A stretch of 64,000 nt of DNA, from positions 45,784 to 109,783 of the forward strand of contig NZ_FOXO01000014.1 in NCBI RefSeq assembly GCF_900115735.1. The letters are read 5' to 3'. Source of the stretch: Butyrivibrio proteoclasticus. Lineage in GTDB: Bacteria > Bacillota > Clostridia > Lachnospirales > Lachnospiraceae. Positions 53,699 through 61,911 of this stretch are shown here, piece by piece. The notes beneath the pieces were generated by a model that was not told where the DNA came from, did no database searches, and saw only the letters and a program-made list of their open reading frames with translations. A program made the position numbers and the translations under genes. Within the stretch, counting starts at the first letter, position 1. Every line of letters begins with the position of its first letter.

Positions 53699-53771
53699 TT
53701 TCCACTAAGGGGCTCGAACCCACGACTCATGGTTTAGGAAACCATTACTCTCCCAGCTGAGTTACAATTCC
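53699..53771 (-). tRNA. tRNA-Arg (CCT)-like gene, probably degenerate
   Basis: On the minus strand a D-arm ACTC/GAGT with loop AGCTGGGA, an anticodon arm ATGGT/ACCAT with loop TTCCTAA (anticodon CCT) and a T-loop TTCGAGC are recognisable. The acceptor ends GGAATTG and AGTGGAA do not pair, and the T-stem has mismatches. It is likely a tRNA remnant carried by, or recombined into, the element. A GGATGGTA/TACCATCC hairpin follows at 53657-53677. Confidence 0.5.
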
Positions 53772-53777
53772 TACAAA

Positions 53778-53803
53778 GAGGGTCAATAGTCTGTTGACCC
53801 TCT
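53778..53803. terminator. Hairpin beside the tRNA-Arg remnant
   Basis: AGAGGGTCAA pairs with TTGACCCTCT across seven bases. It lies on the upstream side of the tRNA-like sequence, between the divergent nucleotidyltransferase and Abi genes. Confidence 0.5.
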
Positions 53804-54011
53804 ATTCAATATTCAGTTATCAAATGTTGAGGTTACTGTACTGTAACGACTTAAGCGCTAGGAATTTGGCATCATATTGCATTTATTGACAATAAGGTTC
53901 TTAACATATAAAATGATTATAGTGACTAAGTTCCAGATACTCGTGAGGACTGGGACCGCGGGAGGACCTGAGGGCCCTCCTTTAATTTTTTTCTTGAGGA
54001 GTTTTTCTAAT

Positions 54012-54936
54012 ATACCTAAGCCATATCTTCCGTATGGTAAACAAATCCAGAAACTTATAAATAATAAAGGATATAAGTTTAGCTGAGAGGATGCTAACCG
54101 ATATCAGCTATTTCTCTCTAATTGGTGGATATAAGAATCTGTTTATCAATCCTATGACAAGGAAATATGTAGGTGGTACTACCTTTGAAGATGTGCTTGC
54201 CTTATATCACTTTGATGAAGAATTGAGAGCCCTTACTTTTAATTATTTAATCAAGGTAGAGCAAAAGATACGTCAATTAATATCAGATAGTTTCTGCGCA
54301 TCATTTGGTGAGAATCAATCTCAGTATCTTTCATCAGTAAATTATAACCAAAGTCCTAAATTATCCCATGATGTTACCAAGCTTATTAGTATTTTGGATT
54401 ATCACGCAAACAAGAACACTGAGAAACCCTATCTTGTACACCAGAGAAAAGTATATGGTAACGTTCCGTTATGGGTTACAACTAAAATCCTTACTTTCGG
54501 TCAGTTATCTAAATTCTATGGCTTATTACAGCATAGACAGCAGAGTATGATAAGCAAGGCATACACAAATGTGTCCGAGAAGGCGCTTGGTCAATATCTA
54601 GGATGTCTGACACTTTTTAGGAATGTATGTGCCCATAATGAGAGATTATTCAGTCATAACCTTGTACAAAGAGAATTTCCGGACACTACTATTCATAAGA
54701 AAATGAATCTCCCTATGACTGGATCCATGTATTCTATTGGTAAGAGGGATTACTTTGGATTAGTAATCGCTTTTAGATATTTACTAAGAAGAGATGAGTT
54801 TTTACAATATAAGCATAGTCTTAAGAAACTTATAGATCAATACTGCAAGAAGAGTCAGAGACTAACCAAGTCTGATCTGCTAGATCAGATGGGATTGCCT
54901 TCTGATTGGGAGAATATAACCAAGTATAAGATATAA
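54012..54936 (+). pseudogene. Abi_2 (AbiD/AbiF-like) abortive infection protein, 5' end disrupted
   Basis: From 54091 the frame encodes 281 residues of an Abi_2 protein, beginning DISYFSLIGGYKNLF and continuing through a helical body. RNVCAHNERLF near residue 198 fits the HEPN RNase motif R-x4-H. The normal N-terminus is present just upstream but in another frame: IPKPYLPYGKQIQKLINNKG starts at 54012 and a frameshift near 54065-54075 separates it. The expected start codon, 10 nt after GAGGAG, reads ATA. So the gene looks inactivated by a start-codon change and a frameshift, unless translation starts at the internal ATG at 54091. Abi_2 proteins abort phage infection. It lies between the second and third tRNA-Trp repeats. 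Confidence 0.75.
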
Positions 54937-55014
54937 ACTGGTTAAGAAATGGTTAAACTCAAACCAAGGAAGATGCTCGATGCTTTCTTTATAGTTTTGG
55001 ACAGGGTAGCATGC

Positions 55015-55202
55015 GCGGGTTCGAATCCTGCTTCCCCTGCTTGTTTTAAAAAGACTGGAGTCCAGATAATTACTGGTGCTTCAGTCTTTTTTGTTACTAA
55101 AAATCTTTTATTCTTAATGTATGTTTTGGTTCAAAAAAGTACGTATTGGAACATTTAAATTAGGGAAATTTTAGGATACAAATCTGCGTACTAATCATGT
55201 AA
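55015..55202 (+). repeat. Third copy of the tRNA-Trp 3' end and downstream sequence (att-like)
   Basis: The first 25 nt match the tRNA-Trp 3' end. The next about 160 nt are nearly identical to 52350-52511, including the terminator and the ACAAATCTGCGTACTAATCA end. This copy is closer to the resident tRNA flank than the second copy is. Confidence 0.8.
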
Positions 55203-55278
55203 AGCAATCAATCATAGCTACAACTCAGGTGATCATTTACGAAAAAATAAAGCCTTGTCATCCTTATTACGATTTGGA

Positions 55279-55344
55279 TTTACAAGGCTTAATTTATTGC
55301 TATAATGATACTATTGGTGCTACCTAAACGGTTGCGGTTAGTCC
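55279..55344 (+). promoter_or_regulatory. Promoter and 5' inverted repeat of the second small-peptide gene
   Basis: TTTACA (55279), 16 nt, TATAAT (55301-55306). The transcript would begin near GGTGCTACC at 55316. The segment 55316-55344 is an imperfect inverted copy of 55561-55589. Confidence 0.65.
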
Positions 55345-55414
55345 TCTATCAGGGAGTGCAAGCCCTGTTAATATAGAAACTCAAAAGAGAATAACTATAG
55401 GAGGAACCTGCCCT

Positions 55415-55507
55415 ATGATAACCATGGAAGGCTTGATTGCAGTACTTGCGCTTTGTGCAACGTTCTTTGGTCTTGGCTATTCCATCGGTAGGAATAGCAA
55501 GCATTAA
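55415..55507 (+). CDS. 30-residue holin-like peptide, putative type I toxin
   Basis: MITMEGLIAVLALCATFFGL continues to GYSIGRNSKH. One membrane helix is preceded by the short M-x-x-x-E start and followed by a basic tail, as in the small putative holin-like toxins of Firmicutes. An AGGAGG site lies 10 nt before the ATG. The stop codon is inside a strong bidirectional terminator. A leftward promoter (TTGATT-16-TATAAT on the minus strand) faces it from the far side, so an antisense RNA should overlap the 3' end. The peptide is too short for homology certainty; the locus layout is the main evidence. Confidence 0.65.
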   Translation: MITMEGLIAVLALCATFFGLGYSIGRNSKH

Positions 55508-55546
55508 AATAACCGCCCAGCCTGAACAACTAGCGGTTATTTTAAT
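55503..55546. terminator. Bidirectional terminator of the second toxin-antitoxin-like locus
   Basis: ATTAAAATAACCGC pairs perfectly with GCGGTTATTTTAAT, 14 bp, with a 16-nt loop. Confidence 0.85.
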
Positions 55547-55560
55547 CACTATGTAATTTC

Positions 55561-55630
55561 GGACTAACCGTTGCTGTACGGGTAGCACCTTTTTATGCTT
55601 TCATTATAGCAAATTAATCTTAATAATCAA
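55561..55630 (-). promoter_or_regulatory. Antisense promoter and inverted repeat of the second toxin-antitoxin-like locus
   Basis: On the minus strand TTGATT (55630-55625), 16 nt, TATAAT (55608-55603). Transcription would begin near GGTGCTACC (55589) and run through ACGGTTAGTCC, mirroring the 5' end of the sense transcript, to the shared terminator. Confidence 0.65.
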
Positions 55631-55854
55631 CACAGTTACTCTAAAATTATTAGAACTTTTGAGGTGCAAACGCTGTGACACGCTCGTACCCTAAACAGAT
55701 AATAAGAATAAACACTATATAGTAAACGGTGCTCAATCCGTTACTACCTGACTAATTACTGCTCAACAAAGAAATACCCCGTTAATATTAATTACAACTC
55801 CAAAAGGGCTGATATCAGCCCTCATATTATTAATTTATTTACTGTACTGCAACT

Positions 55855-57456
55855 TTAGTTCCCGGCTGCTAAAACTGCTATTCCATAGGCAGGTATTACC
55901 ACTTTCCCACCATTATATTCACATTTTTCCTCAGAAGTACAAAGGTTATACACAATATTCCCATAATCTTTCGACATATCATCTGTGGAAATATCCACTT
56001 CTTTTGACTCATCTGAGGTATTTATCAGTATAAGAAGTCTCTCCACATCTGTCTCATATGTGCTTTCCTCTTTTTTCTCCCTGACAAAGGCTGAAATATC
56101 ACCGTCTGAAAGTGAGTCCACAACTACAGTCTTCCCTCTTGCGATCACAGGGAACATATTTCTGAGTTTTATAGCTGCCTTGTAATAGTTAAAAATTGAG
56201 TACTCATCTGCCGCCTGCTCATCAAGAGCCGGATACTTCATGTCAAACTTATCCATGTCGGCAGGGCCATTGCACATGCCTGTCAGGTCAGTAGAACTCC
56301 ACTGCATCGGAGCTCTTTTATTCTCATCCTTGCCTGAGCCCTTCATGCCAAGCTCCTCACCGTAGTAAATAAACGCATTTCCGTTCATAAGAAGGTTAAG
56401 TGCTCCGGCAAGCTTCACCTTGTCCTGACTGCCCTTACCGGTAAAATAGCCAGCCGAACGGGCCATATCATGATTGGTATAAAAAGGTGCATCAATGGCT
56501 GTGTCGCTAATTTCAGCAAGCTGACTCTCTATTTTTTCAAGAGCTTTTCCGTAATTTGCTGCAGCGCTCGTTCCTCTTGCCACGCCTGCAATAGTGCCTT
56601 CACTTCCTGCAAAATCAAAGTCAAAAAAGCTGTCAACACCGCTTTTATAGTACTTTAGATAAGTACTTGAATTTGTCCAGCACTCACCAACAATATAAGC
56701 ATCTTCTTTTTGGGCTTTAACAGTGTCATTGAGCCATGTCAAAAACTCAATGTTTTTTGAGTCATCACCTGTATAATAGTAAGACACCGCATCCAGCCTG
56801 AATCCGTCAACTCCATGATCTATCCAAAACTGCGTAATATCTTTTATCTCATCCCTAACTGCCTCATTATCCAGATTAAGATCAGGCATTCCAGACCAGA
56901 ATCTCGCCTCATAATACAGATCTGATCCGGCAAGCGCCTCATAGCCGTCCTGAGGTTCAGTGGAAAAATTGTAGTAATCATTGTAAGGAGCTTCTGCTGA
57001 AGCCTTAAACCACGGATGTTCTACAGATGTATGATTGAGTACCAGGTCAAGAATGACATTGATACCTCTTTTATGACATTCATCCACAAGCTCATCGAAA
57101 TCCTCAATTGTTCCGTACTGCGGATCAATATCCTTGTAATCAGTCACATCATATTTGTGATATGTCGGTGATGGTGAAATCGGCATAAGCCATATTTCAT
57201 TACAGCCAAGATCAGTATCTGTGGTATCATCCCCATCATTTATGTAGTCGAGCTTCTTGGTAACTCCCTTGAGATCTCCTATTCCATCTCCATCACTGTC
57301 GTAAAAAGAATAAACGAAAATCTCATAGGTAGTTCTATACTTATCATCAATAACATTTAGCTCTGATGCGGCTTTATCTGCTTTTCCGCACCCAGGCAAA
57401 AGAAGCGTCGCAGCAAGGAAAGCTGCAGTAGCCTTATACCAACAATTCTTTTTCAT
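55855..57456 (-). CDS. GH13 alpha-amylase family lipoprotein, extracellular
   Basis: A 533-residue enzyme with a lipoprotein signal (KATAAFLAATLLLPGC), so it acts on the outer surface on starch or maltodextrins. It has the GH13 regions DLVLNHTS near residue 133, VDGFRLDAVSYY with the nucleophile Asp near 219, IVGECW with the acid/base Glu near 255, and FYTNHDMAR near 326. The acidic SDGDGIGDLKGV near residue 52 is typical of oligo-1,6-glucosidase and neopullulanase-like groups and may bind calcium. A C-terminal beta domain ends the protein. The start follows AGGAG. It stands alone, next to the tRNA-Trp region. Confidence 0.92.
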   Translation of the reverse strand: MKKNCWYKATAAFLAATLLLPGCGKADKAASELNVIDDKYRTTYEIFVYSFYDSDGDGIGDLKGVTKKLDYINDGDDTTDTDLGCNEIWLMPISPSPTYHKYDVTDYKDIDPQYGTIEDFDELVDECHKRGINVILDLVLNHTSVEHPWFKASAEAPYNDYYNFSTEPQDGYEALAGSDLYYEARFWSGMPDLNLDNEAVRDEIKDITQFWIDHGVDGFRLDAVSYYYTGDDSKNIEFLTWLNDTVKAQKEDAYIVGECWTNSSTYLKYYKSGVDSFFDFDFAGSEGTIAGVARGTSAAANYGKALEKIESQLAEISDTAIDAPFYTNHDMARSAGYFTGKGSQDKVKLAGALNLLMNGNAFIYYGEELGMKGSGKDENKRAPMQWSSTDLTGMCNGPADMDKFDMKYPALDEQAADEYSIFNYYKAAIKLRNMFPVIARGKTVVVDSLSDGDISAFVREKKEESTYETDVERLLILINTSDESKEVDISTDDMSKDYGNIVYNLCTSEEKCEYNGGKVVIPAYGIAVLAAGN

Positions 57457-57602
57457 AATTTTTCATCTCCTAACAAAGCATATGATAGCACATCTTTGAG
57501 CATATTTACCAATTGCAAATTCTATCGTATATGCCATTCATAACATCAATAAATCTGCTATAATAGCCTAAGATACTATCATACAGAAAAGAGGACGAAC
57601 TT

Positions 57603-58124
57603 ATGGCACAGAATCCTATTGTTACAATTACAATGGAAAACGGTGATGTTATCAAGGCTGAGCTCTATCCTGAGATTGCACCTAACACAGTCAATAACTT
57701 CATTTCACTTATTAACAAAAAATTCTACGATGGACTTATTTTCCACAGAGTTATCCGCGGTTTCATGCTTCAGGGCGGAGATCCTGAAGGAACAGGAATG
57801 GGCGGCCCCGGATACGGTATCAAGGGTGAGTTCTCATCCAACGGATTCAAGAATGATCTTAAGCACACTGAAGGAGTTCTTTCAATGGCAAGATCAATGA
57901 TGCCCAATTCAGCAGGCTCACAGTTTTTCATCATGCACAAAACTTCTCCACACCTTGATGGAGACTATGCTGCATTCGGTAAGGTTACAGAAGGAATGGA
58001 CGTTGTAAATAAGATTGCTGAAACAGACACAGACTGGAACGACAGACCTGTAAGCGACCAGATTATGAAAACAGTTACTGTAGAAACTTTCGGCGTATCT
58101 TATCCAGAACCTGAAAAGGCCTGA
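57603..58124 (+). CDS. Peptidyl-prolyl cis-trans isomerase, cyclophilin type
   Basis: A 173-residue single-domain cyclophilin without a signal peptide, so cytoplasmic. The active-site features are FHRVIRGFMLQGGDPEGTG near residues 48-66 (catalytic Arg), GVLSMARSMMPNSAGSQFFI near 96-115, and DGDYAAFGKVTEGMDVV near 125. It speeds up proline isomerisation in protein folding. A GAGGACG site precedes the ATG, and it is monocistronic, ending at a strong hairpin shared with the convergent alarmone synthetase gene. Confidence 0.95.
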   Translation: MAQNPIVTITMENGDVIKAELYPEIAPNTVNNFISLINKKFYDGLIFHRVIRGFMLQGGDPEGTGMGGPGYGIKGEFSSNGFKNDLKHTEGVLSMARSMMPNSAGSQFFIMHKTSPHLDGDYAAFGKVTEGMDVVNKIAETDTDWNDRPVSDQIMKTVTVETFGVSYPEPEKA

Positions 58125-58147
58125 ATCTTATAGCGGCAAAAGAAAAA

Positions 58148-58184
58148 ACAAAGACCTGAAGGCACTTGGCTTCCAGGTCTTTGT
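58148..58184. terminator. Bidirectional terminator
   Basis: ACAAAGACCTG pairs perfectly with CAGGTCTTTGT, with GAAG/CTTC pairs inside, between two convergent stop codons. Confidence 0.85.
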
Positions 58185-58186
58185 TA

Positions 58187-58912
58187 CTATTCTTCTTCGT
58201 CAATTTTTTCTCTTATCTGCTGCATTCTAAGATCCAGCTGATTGATAAGATCTGCACTAAACTTAAGATCGTCTGAAATAACATCCTGATGCTGAATATT
58301 CTTTTTATACTTCATCTTGTGCTCAAGACTTGCCCAGAAATCCATTGCTATGGTTCTGAACTGAACTTCCACCTTCATGTACTCTTTTTCCGTAGTAAGG
58401 AAAATAGGCACCTCAATAATAAGGTGGAGGCTTCTGTAGCCACTGGCTTTGGGATTCTCAATATAATCCTTTCTCTGGATGACAGTAATATCATCCTGTT
58501 TGGCCAGACAATCTGCAAGCATATAAATGTCATCAATAAAAGAACATATAACCCTTATTCCGGCTATATCTGAAAGATTCTTGCTTATATTCTCAACATT
58601 AAAATCCACGCCCTTGCTGTTTAACTTGTTATAGATACTAATCGGCGTCTTAATTCTCATCTTGATTGATTCAAAAGGATTTCTATTATTGATTAATGAA
58701 AGCTCCTTATTAAGAACATCCAGCTTGGTTCTAACCTCTGATAAAGCACAATCATACTTCATCATAAGAATCTGGAAATCCTTAACCTGATCCTTCATCT
58801 TAAGTAGATTCTCAATATCTATCTGATTGCCCTCTTCAGTGTGACTTTTTTCAGATCTTCCCGTAAGCTTAGTAAAATCTATCTTCGAATAGTCTAACCT
58901 CTTGACTGCCAT
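58187..58912 (-). CDS. Small alarmone synthetase (RelQ/RelP-like GTP pyrophosphokinase)
   Basis: A 241-residue protein with only the RelA/SpoT synthetase domain: RIKTPISIYNKL near residue 88, DIAGIRVICSFIDDIY near 115, ENPKASGYRSLHL near 152, and VEVQFRTIAMDFWASLEHKM near 180, with the catalytic Glu in VEVQFR. There is no hydrolase or TGS domain. Such enzymes make (p)ppGpp in response to stress, often controlled at transcription. I start at the ATG after GGGAGTGAAG; a GTG three codons earlier is possible. It lies downstream of a SARP-like regulator gene, separated by a terminator. Confidence 0.9.
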   Translation of the reverse strand: MAVKRLDYSKIDFTKLTGRSEKSHTEEGNQIDIENLLKMKDQVKDFQILMMKYDCALSEVRTKLDVLNKELSLINNRNPFESIKMRIKTPISIYNKLNSKGVDFNVENISKNLSDIAGIRVICSFIDDIYMLADCLAKQDDITVIQRKDYIENPKASGYRSLHLIIEVPIFLTTEKEYMKVEVQFRTIAMDFWASLEHKMKYKKNIQHQDVISDDLKFSADLINQLDLRMQQIREKIDEEE

Positions 58913-59015
58913 AGACTTCACTCCCTTTCGCTTAATATCTCATGTACAGTATATCAGTATACCTTAAACGTTCTGTGAACTAAATATTAAATTTTAAATA
59001 AACAAAAACCCAAAA

Positions 59016-59046
59016 TTCCGCGAAAGTGATAAACACTCTCGCGGAA
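59016..59046 (-). terminator. Terminator of the SARP-like regulator gene
   Basis: TTCCGCGA-A-AGTG pairs with CACT-C-TCGCGGAA across a 5-nt loop. On the minus strand it is followed by TTTTGGGTTTTTG. Confidence 0.75.
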
Positions 59047-59089
59047 TCCTCATAAAAAAACCACAATCCCCACTAATAACTTATAATAA

Positions 59090-60325
59090 TCATTTTGCCT
59101 CTGACAAACTCTGAGGAAGCTCAGCAAGTGAAACTACACTGTATTCAAGCTCCGCTCTTGGTCCGGCCAAAACTTTATATTTGTTCAATACTCTCCTGTA
59201 AACTATTTTACAACTTTCTTTGTTTGTTCCCAAAAGAAGAAGTAAAAACTGAGATGCCGAATACTTACAATATGTGTCACCCTGTCTCAATGTCAGAGCA
59301 ATAGCCTTCTGCAATAATTTAGCCCTTGCCTCAAGTTTATTCTGATTAGTAATCTGTTTTCCCTCATAATCAACCAATGTGAAAAGCATCATGTATACTG
59401 ACTGCCCGCTTCTCTCCATGTTACGACTTAAAATATGATAAGCATCGATAAAGCTAGGATATGAGCAATCATATGCTCTTCCATCTTCTACTCTGGCGCT
59501 GTCTCTTCTCTCTATGATATCGTCTCTTATCTTAAGTATTTTCCCTGGTGTATTAGTAATCTGCCTACTCATCCTTTCGTAGCACTCCATCAGATCATTA
59601 CTCGGAGTGATTCCTAATTCATCAGTATAATACCTGACTGTTTCGTCATAAACAGCATACGCTTCGTCGTAAGACTCCATGCCGATAAGAGCATTGATCT
59701 CGCCTACCTGCCACTCATCATCCGGATATAACTGAGACGCTTTTTTGTATGTGCGATACATTGCATTGTAATCTTTTTTCTTTTCATAGTAATTACCGAG
59801 GGCAACTACACACTCTGCATACATCTTCTGGAGTTGAACACTCTTGATAATAACCCACTCCTGCGTTGCAAGTTCCGGAAGAAGCTCCGCTTTATAGAGT
59901 TCTACAGCCTGTTTGTAAAAAAGGATTCCCTCTGTAGTGTCACCGCAAAGTCTTGCGTTGCGCACTGCGGATTCGAAACTTCCCGCATCAGTAACAACTT
60001 CAACATTCTCATCGCAATAGAAAATGCCATCCTTATTAACTATATACTCATAATCAGGAAGAGTTGAACCCTTAAGCTGTTTATGCATCTGATAGATCAG
60101 ATTATTAAAGCTGTTATTAAGATTAGACTGTTCTTCTCTATCATAAAGCGTGTTTATGAGCTGCTCTTTTGTAATGCCATTATCACCGGCAAGCCAAACA
60201 AGTTCAAGAAGCTGAATATACTTCGCGCCTTTGTTTTTTCCGACTGATACATTTCTTCCCTCATAAGAAATCGCAAGTCCGCCAAACATTTGAACATCTA
60301 ATCTGATCCTAAGCCCCTCGTTCAT
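59090..60325 (-). CDS. SARP/BTAD-type transcriptional activator
   Basis: A 411-residue regulator. The N-terminal OmpR-like winged helix (residues 8-105: RLDVQMFGGLAISYEGRNVS and YIQLLELVWLAG) is followed by a bacterial transcriptional activation domain of TPR helices (about 110-265: YKQAVELYKAELLPEL and YDETVRYYTDELGITPSNDL). A C-terminal region of about 120 residues resembles a degenerate cyclase-like or receiver fold (VYMMLFTLVDYEG). AfsR/DnrI-like regulators are best known from actinobacteria but also occur in Clostridia. The small Cys-rich gene starts 10 bp upstream and is probably co-transcribed. Targets unknown. Confidence 0.82.
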   Translation of the reverse strand: MNEGLRIRLDVQMFGGLAISYEGRNVSVGKNKGAKYIQLLELVWLAGDNGITKEQLINTLYDREEQSNLNNSFNNLIYQMHKQLKGSTLPDYEYIVNKDGIFYCDENVEVVTDAGSFESAVRNARLCGDTTEGILFYKQAVELYKAELLPELATQEWVIIKSVQLQKMYAECVVALGNYYEKKKDYNAMYRTYKKASQLYPDDEWQVGEINALIGMESYDEAYAVYDETVRYYTDELGITPSNDLMECYERMSRQITNTPGKILKIRDDIIERRDSARVEDGRAYDCSYPSFIDAYHILSRNMERSGQSVYMMLFTLVDYEGKQITNQNKLEARAKLLQKAIALTLRQGDTYCKYSASQFLLLLLGTNKESCKIVYRRVLNKYKVLAGPRAELEYSVVSLAELPQSLSEAK

Positions 60326-60334
60326 ATATTCACC

Positions 60335-60550
60335 TCAACTGCTGATTGCCGTTTTAATATTTCCCTCGTAATTGCAGACACTTAAATTTTCAACTTCAGA
60401 ATTTGTACCTTCAAGCCTGAAATTAGACCACTTGCAGCACCAACACTCCCTCATGGGTACCAACGCACCATCGTCTGGTTCCCAGTGTTCGCAGCAGTAA
60501 TCTTCCCGAACCACTCTTAACCCCTCATCATTGTAAATAGGATCACTCAT
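60335..60550 (-). CDS. Small cysteine-rich protein, function unknown
   Basis: A 71-residue acidic protein starting at the ATG after TAGGAGAG (MSDPIYNDEG); an ATG six codons earlier overlaps the ribosome binding site. It contains YCCEHW and ECWCCKWSNFRLEG: two Cys pairs about 16 residues apart that could bind zinc or an Fe-S cluster, plus a late single Cys. It is the first gene of a likely operon with the SARP-like regulator, 9 bp upstream of it. I do not recognise the family; a redox or metal sensor or modulator of the regulator is only a guess. Confidence 0.65.
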   Translation of the reverse strand: MSDPIYNDEGLRVVREDYCCEHWEPDDGALVPMRECWCCKWSNFRLEGTNSEVENLSVCNYEGNIKTAISS

Positions 60551-60682
60551 ATGTTCTCTCCTATACAATCACACTTTTATTTCTCTGATTGTAGATTAAC
60601 ATGAAATAAAATTGCATTTATAAAGTTTGTCGTAACTTGTATTTTTTTTGTCGTCTAATGTTCATATTATGATATAGAAAAA

Positions 60683-60715
60683 GAGCTCATGATTTTCTGC
60701 GAAAAACATGGGCTC
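60683..60715 (-). terminator. Terminator of the acyltransferase gene
   Basis: GAGCCCATG pairs with CATGAGCTC on the minus strand (one wobble), followed by TTTTTC. Confidence 0.75.
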
Positions 60716-60756
60716 TCACTAACATTTTATATTATGGCTTTTTCCCTTTAATCGTA

Positions 60757-61794
60757 TTATGGAACTATGCGCCTTACTACAGGAATTTTCCTCATGCACG
60801 CCGCAACTGCAATTATCATGGGAACGATAACAAATGGCGCCCCAAGGCGATACAAAAGTGACCTCGTATCCACAAAAGGAAGAAGGGGTATCGTCTTAAT
60901 GAAAATAAATTGCATCAGATAAACCGGATAAGTGTATCCACCAAGAAACAGCACGAAATCTCTGCCCCTGCTATCCATTACCTTTTTTCCAATATCTTTT
61001 AACAGGACAAAAGCTCCGGCAGAGTAAAGAACACTTGGAACGTTTTCATATCCCTTAAATGTCCCATCTATCATTCCGATTCGCATAGACAGCACGTACG
61101 TACCAATTATATGAAGCAAAAGACCTGCAATCGCAAGTCCATATATAGTAAACTTCTGAGTTTTACTAAGCTCTGTATCATGGAGCAGCCATCCTATCGG
61201 CACCCAGATAAGTACGCCCATTACACTTGTAACAGCATAAGGTGTATTTATATCAAGCTGAAAAACGCCGGTAATAAAAGGCGCCAGGCTATTCAGGGCA
61301 AAGCCCGCTCCAACAAGGTAAGTAAAGACAAGCCTTCTCTTTTCTTTTTCCACTGCTGCATACAAAGGCATGCTAAGATACAGAACAAAAAGCGAAGAAA
61401 AGAACCAGTAATAATCCACAATGGTCGTTCCGGTGACACTCTGATAAATAAAGTGCGGACTCAGCTGCTCTCTTGGTATCTTGTGACTCAACACCTTGCC
61501 AAGCATAATGATAAGACTCCAGGCAATAAATGGCACAACTGCCTTATGCCATCTTTTAATAAAGAACTCTTTTAGCGAATATCTCTCATAGAAATCCATA
61601 AGAGTTATCCCGCTTATCATAAAAAAGAGGGGCACTCCTGGATAAAAAATACACTCAATAATGTTCGCCGAGACCCAATACTTCTCCGTCGCGCTAAACT
61701 CCCAAAAGCATTTGTTAGTATGAAGCACCAACACAGAAAATGCCGCAATCACGCTAACAAATACAATGTAATCAATTTTCTTTTTCTCCTTCAC
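60757..61794 (-). CDS. Acyltransferase-3 family membrane protein
   Basis: A 345-residue integral membrane protein with about ten helices. It has the acyltransferase-3 pattern: DYIVFVSVIAAFSVLVLHTN near the start with the conserved His, GVPLFFMISGITLMDFYER near residues 54-72, and a string of C-terminal helices. Members O-acetylate surface polysaccharides or peptidoglycan (OafA/WecH type). The start is GTG, 7 nt after GGGGAGGAAG. It is monocistronic. The acceptor sugar is unknown. Confidence 0.88.
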   Translation of the reverse strand: MKEKKKIDYIVFVSVIAAFSVLVLHTNKCFWEFSATEKYWVSANIIECIFYPGVPLFFMISGITLMDFYERYSLKEFFIKRWHKAVVPFIAWSLIIMLGKVLSHKIPREQLSPHFIYQSVTGTTIVDYYWFFSSLFVLYLSMPLYAAVEKEKRRLVFTYLVGAGFALNSLAPFITGVFQLDINTPYAVTSVMGVLIWVPIGWLLHDTELSKTQKFTIYGLAIAGLLLHIIGTYVLSMRIGMIDGTFKGYENVPSVLYSAGAFVLLKDIGKKVMDSRGRDFVLFLGGYTYPVYLMQFIFIKTIPLLPFVDTRSLLYRLGAPFVIVPMIIAVAACMRKIPVVRRIVP

Positions 61795-61854
61795 AACACA
61801 ACTTCCTCCCCGTTTGCTTTTTTAAGCATATCATAAAACAGATTATTGGAAAAT

Positions 61855-61892
61855 AAAAAGAGCTACCGGCCTTACGACCGATAGCTCTTTTT
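61855..61892. terminator. Terminator between the surface protein and acyltransferase genes
   Basis: AAAAAGAGCTA-C-CGG pairs with CCG-A-TAGCTCTTTTTT across eight bases. It lies downstream of the minus-strand surface protein. Confidence 0.85.
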
Positions 61893-61911
61893 TGGATTTC
61901 TTAGAGTTTAA

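Noticed and set aside
53877..54086. 69-codon frame as a separate gene upstream of Abi_2
   Set aside because: Its last part is the displaced N-terminus of the Abi_2 protein; the earlier part is not protein-like.
54949..55158. 69-codon frame across the third tRNA-Trp repeat
   Set aside because: It runs through the tRNA 3' end and terminator, so it is an accidental frame.
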